This document shows positions 27,758-33,409 of a stretch of DNA of 33,409 nucleotides, piece by piece. How positions within the stretch are numbered: position 1 is the stretch's first letter; the number at the start of each line of letters is the position of its first letter. The notes below the pieces were generated by a model. That model did not search any database and was not told the DNA's origin. It saw nothing but the letters and a program-made list of their open reading frames with translations. A program made the position numbers and the translations under genes. The stretch covers positions 28,895 to 62,303 of the forward strand of contig BFEA01000413.1 in NCBI GenBank assembly GCA_003427395.1. Reading direction: 5' to 3'. The stretch comes from Chara braunii (taxonomy: Eukaryota > Streptophyta > Charophyceae > Charales > Characeae).

Positions 27758-28276
27758 GGGACCTTGTCCCACTAGCTCAGTTGAGCTAGGTCAACGTGGG
27801 GTTTTCGAGCCTGTGTGACTGTACGCGACAAGGGAGATGCACGTCGTCCAATTCATCTGAGGGTCCGTTTTTAATAAAAAGGGCAATAGAGAACATCTTC
27901 TCTTTTTCTTACAACAAAAAACACAAATAAATCCTTTCTCTCGAATACTACTACCCCTACCCTCGCCACTTTCCTTTGAACTAGCTGTCTCCTTTTTTCG
28001 AGACTTACCCTCTTGTTCCCCCAACAGGCATTTTTCAAGAGAAACTGTACCAGCCTCCTTCCGTTTGCCATTTTTGGACGGGATTCGGGCACCTCTTCAT
28101 TTTCTGCGGTGGAAGTGCCCCTATGCCACTCCAATTGTGAAAAATGAAAAACGAGAACACTGTATTCCTGCCATTTATAAATGCATTTCTCATTTGAAAT
28201 TGAATTAAAATGATTTTTTTTAGCTGTCGCACCGTTGAGATGCCTCGACTAGACGGTGCAAGTGGGACAAGGTCCC
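27758..28276. mobile_element. 519-bp segment with 15-bp inverted ends
   Basis: GGGACCTTGTCCCAC (27758-27772) is exactly inverted at 28262-28276. Each end is itself a small palindrome (GGGAC..GTCCC). CTAGCTCA and TGAGCTAG form a hairpin just inside the left end. No target duplication and no conserved ORF; a MITE-like interpretation is tentative. Confidence 0.3.
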
Positions 28277-28295
28277 TGGGGACTATCAGTCCGGT

Positions 28296-28371
28296 TCCTA
28301 TTCCACTGGCAAGTCAGGAAAAATAATTACATCTCCTATTCCAGCGGCATGTCGGGATAATAATTACATCA
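28296..28371. repeat. 38-bp tandem duplication
   Basis: TCCTATTCCA..GGCA.GTC followed by ATAATTACATC at 28296 and 28334. Confidence 0.8.
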
Positions 28372-28421
28372 CATAGGGGACCCTCACGTTTCCTTCCGTC
28401 TGGCCGAAGGAACCCTGATCA

Positions 28422-28612
28422 GCATTGATCAGATTTGTTTATTCTTTTTATAAAAACAAAAAAGCAATGTACATGGGCCGCACAAGCAATGTAGCGAGAG
28501 CAAGAAAGCCCCAGATAGGCATTGATAAGATTTGTTTATTCTTTTTATAAAATCAAAAAGAATTGTACATGGGCCGCACAAGCAATGTAGCGAGAGCAGG
28601 ATAGCCCCAGCA
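28422..28612. repeat. 97-bp tandem duplication
   Basis: GCATTGAT..GATTTGTTTATTC through GTACATGGGCCGCACAAGCA and GTAGCGAGAGCA to GCCCCAG, at 28422 and 28519. The copies differ at only a few bases. Confidence 0.9.
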
Positions 28613-28684
28613 CTTGTGTCGCCCGCTGGCCGCGCACCACTGCCGAGCGCACAAACAAGATCGCACTCAAACGTGTTACTCTAT

Positions 28685-28776
28685 TTCCCTAATAGAACGC
28701 AGGGTCATGATAACTGTGTCTAGACTGAAAGCTCACCCAATACAGCAATACTGACCATGCTTTCTGTTCGAGGGAA
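28685..28776. repeat. Foldback hairpin 1 (diverged)
   Basis: Imperfect arms of about 32 bp from TTCCCTAATAGAACGC to AGGGAA, loop containing TCTAGACTG. The loop and the GGTCATgATAaCTGT arm match hairpins 2-4. Confidence 0.6.
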
Positions 28777-28892
28777 CAAGCAGGGGAAAGACCAGCGATC
28801 TCCAAGGACACGTCATACCAAAATCGGTCATAAAAATTCCCAAAAACAAGAAGAGGGCGACTAAAGGACCGAGAAGAACAAAACATACAACC

Positions 28893-29120
28893 ATAGCTTT
28901 CTACCTCTTCGGTGAAGGGAGGTTGCCTATCTCGCCGGAGAGAGGTAGAAAGCTATACTTGCAAGGGTCCCCTGTATGGCCTTAGGTGTAGTGGTAGATA
29001 GGTAATGAAAGAGAAGGTAATTACATGATGACATATGGCAGAACGCCAGTTAAAAGGTATGTGAGGTGAGAGAGAAAAATACTGTATGTGGCTGTCCCCC
29101 GATAAGGAGAAGGCAGCTTC

Positions 29121-29149
<29 letters not shown>
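28893..29149 (+). mobile_element. R3 SINE-like unit, copy 2, with A29 tail
   Basis: Starts with a perfect 16-bp hairpin (ATAGCTTTCTACCTCT at 28893-28908 with AGAGGTAGAAAGCTAT at 28941-28956), then the blocks shared with 20285-20500, and ends in A29 (29121-29149). No tRNA-like boxes seen, so the promoter type is unknown. Confidence 0.7.
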
Positions 29150-29151
<2 letters not shown>

Positions 29152-29204
29152 ACCAGCTCCTAACCCGCACGAGTGGGACCTCACATAACACTAGCACACA
29201 CACA

Positions 29205-29231
29205 AAAAAAAAAAAAAAAAAAAANNNNTNN
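29205..29231. other. A run ending in ambiguous bases
   Basis: A20 followed by N at 29225-29228 and 29230-29231: an assembly gap of nominal size. Confidence 0.95.
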
Positions 29232-29589
29232 CTCAATTTCTCTGATACTAATACCCTTCGGCAGTCGGACCAGAATGATCGGCTTCCGTCAAAGAGAATT
29301 GACCCGCACGATCCCGATCCCGTGCGGTGTCCCACTTCTACATGGTGAGCGCCAAAAAAGCGATCGTATGTCAATTAAGCAAGCGTGACGTGCAGTGCAA
29401 CACTCCAGAAAAACAGAACAGACTACCGTCTTTCCCCTCACATAGCTCACCCTCAGGACGACTGTATAGGACCAAAAAGATGACCATATACATTCTTGCT
29501 GAGCGTGAGTTAAGTTCCAGTTAAGAACGTATGCATTCTTCATCATTCACTAACGATCAGCCCATACATGTACCGACGATTTGCAACTA

Positions 29590-29687
29590 CCGTCTTCACC
29601 CGAACAGAACGCCCGGTCATTATCACTGTATCTAGATTGCCCTAAATACAGCCATAATGACCGGGCGTTCTATTCAGGTGAAGACGG
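29590..29687. repeat. Foldback hairpin 2
   Basis: Arms of about 45 bp: CCGTCTTCACC, GAACGCCCGGTCATTAT and CTGTAT pair with ATACAG, ATAATGACCGGGCGTTC and GGTGAAGACGG. The best-paired member with hairpin 4. Confidence 0.85.
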
Positions 29688-29735
29688 GAGCATTGAAGTG
29701 AGAGAAAAAAGTACGGCCCTTCACAGAACATTCCA

Positions 29736-29917
29736 ATCAACTACTCAACACCCACCTTGATCCCCCACACACAACTCCCAGTCTGCATGAACGATTGTAT
29801 ATGAGCCGCATTCCTGGCTAGATGCAGATATCAACTACTCAACACCCATCTTGATCCTCCGGATACAACTCCCAGTCGGCATGAACGCATGAGCCGCATT
29901 CCTGGCTAGATGCAGTC
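29736..29917. repeat. 94-bp tandem duplication
   Basis: ATCAACTACTCAACACCCA starts units at 29736 and 29830; both end GCATTCCTGGCTAGATGCAG. Confidence 0.85.
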
Positions 29918-30142
29918 ATCGTAATCATGTGGTCAGCGTAGACGCGAAATAATAGGTACGCATTAAGTGACACACTCGCGACATACACGTGCCGATAATC
30001 ATCGACCAACTGCAGAGAGTCTGGATGGATACCCAGTCCCCTTCCTCACCCCTACTTCGAAGTGTACTCAGTTCCACAACAATCCACATTCCTCATGTTC
30101 TGTGGTGTAGCACACCTCTACGGTCAGATTAGCCCTCCGCCT

Positions 30143-30249
30143 CTACCATCTTTACCCGAATACAACGTACGTTAAAATGTTCTGTATGTAGACTCAAAGT
30201 CACCCCAAATACAGAATGACCGCAAGTTGTATCCGGGTGAAGACGATAG
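30143..30249. repeat. Foldback hairpin 3 (more mismatched)
   Basis: Arms share ACCCGAATACAAC and TCTGTAT with GTTGTATCCGGGT and ATACAGA; the GGTCATTAT part has decayed. Confidence 0.7.
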
Positions 30250-30339
30250 ACGCCAACAAGGCCACTGGCTTCTGCCCATGACCAACGGAACCACGAACGA
30301 CGGAATCGCGACCATAAATATCAACTAATCACAAAAACT

Positions 30340-30444
30340 CAGTCATCACCCGGATACAACGCACGGTCATTATAGCTGAATTTAGACTGAAACATAGACC
30401 AAATTCAGCTATAATGACCGTGTGTTGTATTCAGGGGAAGACTG
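30340..30444. repeat. Foldback hairpin 4
   Basis: CACGGTCATTATAGCTGAAT pairs perfectly with ATTCAGCTATAATGACCGTG; outer GATACAAC with GTTGTAT. Loop holds TTAGACTGAAAC, like the loops of 1-3. Confidence 0.85.
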
Positions 30445-30839
30445 TAGCTAGAAATCCGAACCGACTACGTCAATCAAAAACCTACACACAGGAATTACAT
30501 GTACAGTCGTTCTCTCCTCCCATTCCGCACACACAAGATACCTACCCAGACTATAGTGACCACCACTAGCCAAGTCTTGCATACGAAGGACAACCTTCAC
30601 CGCTTGCTCCCTTCTCCGCCGTAGGGAAAAGTAAGGAAGACCGACAACGAGTCTACAACAGACCAAGGGCCGCGTCACAACGATTGCAAGGAGGAACAAC
30701 TATCGGAACCAGACACCGCGAGCTGGCGAAGAGCAAACGCTCAAGCAAGTGCTGTACCCTGAATCTCGGGCTTGACACGAAGATCATTGCATTAGCATCC
30801 TAACGAGTAGCACGCATACCTACGTGAATTGAACACGGT
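30445..30839. other. Gene-free stretch
   Basis: One 83-codon minus-strand ORF (30448-30699) without recognised features. Confidence 0.5.
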
Positions 30840-31415
30840 TTAGTTTACTAAATACTCGATCACCTAGCTACGTACATCCATAGTTTACCGAGCAACGCTG
30901 AGCACATAGCTGAGTACATACATAGTTTACTGCGCAAGGCTGAGTATAGTATATAGCTGAGTACATACATAGTTTACTGAGGACGTAGCAAGTAGTTTAT
31001 GAGCAAGACTTAATACATAGCTGAGTACATACATAGTTTACTGAGCAAGGCTGAGTAGGGAGTTCTACTGAGTACATATAGTACATATAGTAGGTAGTTC
31101 TACTGAGTACATAGTACATAGTATAACTGAATAATTGTTTACTGAGCGAGGCTCTAAGTATAATGTCACCTAGCTGAGTACATAGTAAATAACGTCACCT
31201 AGATGAGTACATAGCTGAGTACATAGTACATGACGTCACCTAGCTGTACATAACATCACCTAGCTGTACATAACATCACCTAGCTGAGTACATTGTACAT
31301 AGCAAGGCTCTAAATATTATGTCAAGTACATAGCAAGGGTCTAAATATTATGTCACCTAAATGAGTACATAGTACATAGTTGTACATAGTTAACTGAGCA
31401 AGTCACCTAGCGTCT
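30840..31415. repeat. Irregular minisatellite built from short words
   Basis: Words recur in changing order: CTGAGTACATA, TAGTTTACTGAGCAAGGCT, ATGTCACCTAG, GTACATA and CTAAATATTATGTCA. Around 31170-31290 the word becomes TGACGTCACCTAGCTG, containing the CRE palindrome TGACGTCA at 31228. Confidence 0.85.
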
Positions 31416-32116
31416 ATGAACAATTCGCTCACGAGGATAAACGCCATGGCGGACCGTCTATGCGCCATTTTACAAACGCCACTGAAAGAAAGCAGATCTG
31501 AAATGCGACTTTCATTTATAGATCCGCCTACACGATCCGCCTACAGCCAATATATAGCCCGACTTATCCCGTATTCATCGCCCTACCAATGCTACCAGTA
31601 AGTCCATCCAGCCGTTTCCCCGCCCATAGACACCTGAGGCTCCATCCATAACACGCACATATCCCGATCACTTATACCCGCCTCGGACTGCCACATAAGG
31701 TCCTTGTTGATTTTCATCCTCTGGGAGACCCAGGGACATCAACACCATATAGTCATATACAGACGAGCGATAAAGATCCCTTAACCAAACCACCCACACA
31801 CGATATGTTCCTCTAGATTCATCATCTACACTCGATATTCGCAGAAAAGCTCCTCGCAAAGCGGAGACTTTACCGCCATCGAAAGGAATCTCAGGATACG
31901 AAGTCAAATTTAGCCCACCCTCCGTCTTCGATCGTTCAATATTCACAAAGATCAACCCGTATTCGTCGCACGTCCGTGACATATCATTCATCTCAGCTAC
32001 TTAACATACTCCTGTAATATGTAGAGCTTCACACCATTTTCCAAGAGCACATTCATCGAGAGAGACTTAGGGAGGCAGAAAAATACACCTTACCCGCAGT
32101 AACCAAAACCCCATCT
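31416..32116. other. Stretch without a recognised gene
   Basis: A 107-codon minus-strand ORF (31668-31991) is free of low-complexity bias but has no recognised domain or promoter. The rest is featureless. Confidence 0.4.
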
Positions 32117-32119
32117 CAG

Positions 32120-32196
<77 letters not shown>

Positions 32197-32366
32197 CTCT
32201 CTCTCTCTCTCCCTCCCTGTGTGCGCGTAACTCTCTCTCTCTCTCGCTCTCGCTCGCTGCGTGCGCGTAACTCTCTCTAGCACGCGCGCACACGTGTACC
32301 TTTAGGATCTGTGTGCGCGTAACTCTCTCTCTCTCTCTCTCTCCCTCTCTCTGTGTGCGCGTAACT

Positions 32367-32400
<34 letters not shown>

Positions 32401-32515
32401 CTCTAGCGCGCCCGCACACGTATACCCTTAGGAAAGACAACAAAGATCTCTCTCTCTCTCCCTCTCTCCCTCTCTCCCTCTCTCTCTCTCTCTCTAGCGC
32501 TCGCGCGCACACGTA
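32117..32515. repeat. TC-rich compound array with two interspersed motifs
   Basis: (CT)n at 32117-32190, then CT blocks separated by GTGTGCGCGTAACTC (four close copies, 32219-32365) and by CTAGC..CGCACACGT followed by ATACC or GTACC and TTTA (three copies near 32277, 32402, 32493). The two motifs are partly complementary (GTGTGCGCGT and GCGCGCACAC). CTAT units at 32380-32402. Confidence 0.85.
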
Positions 32516-33312
32516 TACCTTTACGAAAGACAGAACGAAGAAAGTTTTACACGGCCACTGGAACCCTGATTGACCTCTCACTGTCGCCAAGGATGTTCAT
32601 CGGAAGTAATCAAAATTCATGCAAACCGTTTTGTCATTCCCTCGCTCACATCGCATCTTTTTCGTGATTAGTGTGCGTCAATCTCGTCCTTGACAACTCA
32701 CCACCCTCCGGAGGTTTCTCTACTCTTGCCCGGCCCCGCCGTCGACCCAAATCCTCGCACATTTTCCAACGAGTACAGATCAAAACACTGCTGGCGACGA
32801 ATGGACCCCTATCCATAACTCAGACAGCATACAATCTCTCCTCCCTGTAATATACGCGCTTTCAGCCTCTTCGACAGCAGAGATTCCCAGCACTCTGCCG
32901 TACAATATCAACTCAAGCCCGAACAATACAACAGCTCCCACTCGGCCAGCAGAAGCACGGAGCAATTGATCAGCAACAGCCAACCATTCATCACATACCC
33001 TTCAAAGAAGAAAAACACGAATCAAATCCGCACTTCACAGAACAAATCCCCTCCCATGCACATCCCGTAACAGCCATTCCCATTTACTGAATAGAGAACC
33101 CGGAAAACATACATATACTTCAGCAAACACCAACGAGAGCAAAACCTGATTCATCGCTTGGAACAACATCGATATAAATCATCTGGGAACACACGGACAC
33201 CATAAACGGACGGACAACTCAAACACATCGTTCGTCTGCTTCTGAAAGCTGGAAACCAAAATTGCTTAATGAAATATGACCTCAGAAATAATTCACAATA
33301 GCCCGACCTAAC
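32516..33312. other. Gene-free stretch
   Basis: Short unrelated ORFs on the minus strand only; no motif or repeat recognised. Confidence 0.5.
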
Positions 33313-33337
33313 CTCTCTCTCTCTCTCTCTCTCTCTC
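33313..33337. repeat. (CT)n microsatellite at a library-fragment end
   Basis: About 12 CT units ending exactly at the adapter. Because the adapter joins two fragment ends, the repeat may continue in the genome. Confidence 0.9.
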
Positions 33338-33375
33338 CTGTCTCTTATACACATCTAGATGTGTATAAGAGACAG
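33338..33375. other. Nextera mate-pair junction adapter
   Basis: Same 38-base sequence as 60-97: CTGTCTCTTATACACATCT and its reverse complement back to back. Artefact. Confidence 0.97.
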
Positions 33376-33409
33376 GTTAAGTGATAATCCACCTTAACCC
33401 CAGTTGTGG
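33376..33409 (+). other. Mate tag identical to 26223-26256
   Basis: All 34 bases match 26223-26256 in the same orientation. A circularised fragment running from 26223 to 33337 would give exactly this junction. These bases should not be read as genomic continuation. Confidence 0.85.

Overview
This is repeat-rich, non-coding eukaryotic DNA. I find no intact protein-coding gene with a recognisable function. The eukaryotic signs are two decayed LINE retrotransposons (reverse-transcriptase motifs plus a C-terminal zinc knuckle), a truncated U2 snRNA retropseudogene with an A tail, tRNA-derived Pol III promoter heads, TTAA-flanked MITEs, many microsatellites, and a tRNA-Asp-type LTR-retrotransposon primer-binding site of the kind common in plants. 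Together with TTTAGGG-like sequence inside a minisatellite this suggests a green-lineage (streptophyte) genome, perhaps a large repeat-rich charophyte such as Chara. The organism is an inference, not a determination. It is a draft short-read assembly: two untrimmed Nextera mate-pair junction adapters lie near the two ends, and there are N gaps.

Layout. 1-97: a foreign tag and an adapter. 685-2993: LINE copy A on the minus strand, ending in a compact 3' module (here called module R1) with a long hairpin and an A-rich tail. 3730-4085: 96-bp minisatellite. 4987-10072: six dispersed or partial elements, namely free R1 modules, a 611-bp element with terminal inverted repeats, tRNA-like SINE heads, a triplicated hairpin and a 0.5-kb polyadenylated retroposon (R4). 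10901-11499: four hairpins about 180 bp apart with compensatory stem changes. 12.9-17.2 kb: AT-rich sequence with degenerate tandem repeats, one plausible exon, then a putative LTR end, primer-binding site and non-coding leader. 17.2-19.7 kb: second R4 copy, tRNA-like SINE, U2 retropseudogene, two abutting TTAA MITEs and large TC tracts with a gap. 20.3-22.7 kb: a SINE-like unit and the second copy of the inverted-repeat element. 22.7-25.9 kb: LINE copy B with its own R1 module. 26.03-26.45 kb: a head-to-head inverted array carrying hammerhead-ribozyme-like cores. 26.8-31.4 kb: tandem duplications, four related foldback hairpins and a long minisatellite. 32.1-32.5 kb: TC-rich array. 33.3 kb: adapter and mate tag.

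How the parts relate. The most informative relationships are: (i) the 3' module shared by both LINEs and by at least five free short copies, which looks like a LINE and its short non-autonomous partners; (ii) the hammerhead-like inverted array, resembling Penelope-like elements or retrozymes; (iii) two sets of hairpins with conserved loops and covarying stems; (iv) a small foldback family clustered four times within 1.8 kb; and (v) a right-end mate tag that exactly matches 26223-26256, so the last 72 bases are a library artefact implying a circularised fragment of about 7.1 kb.
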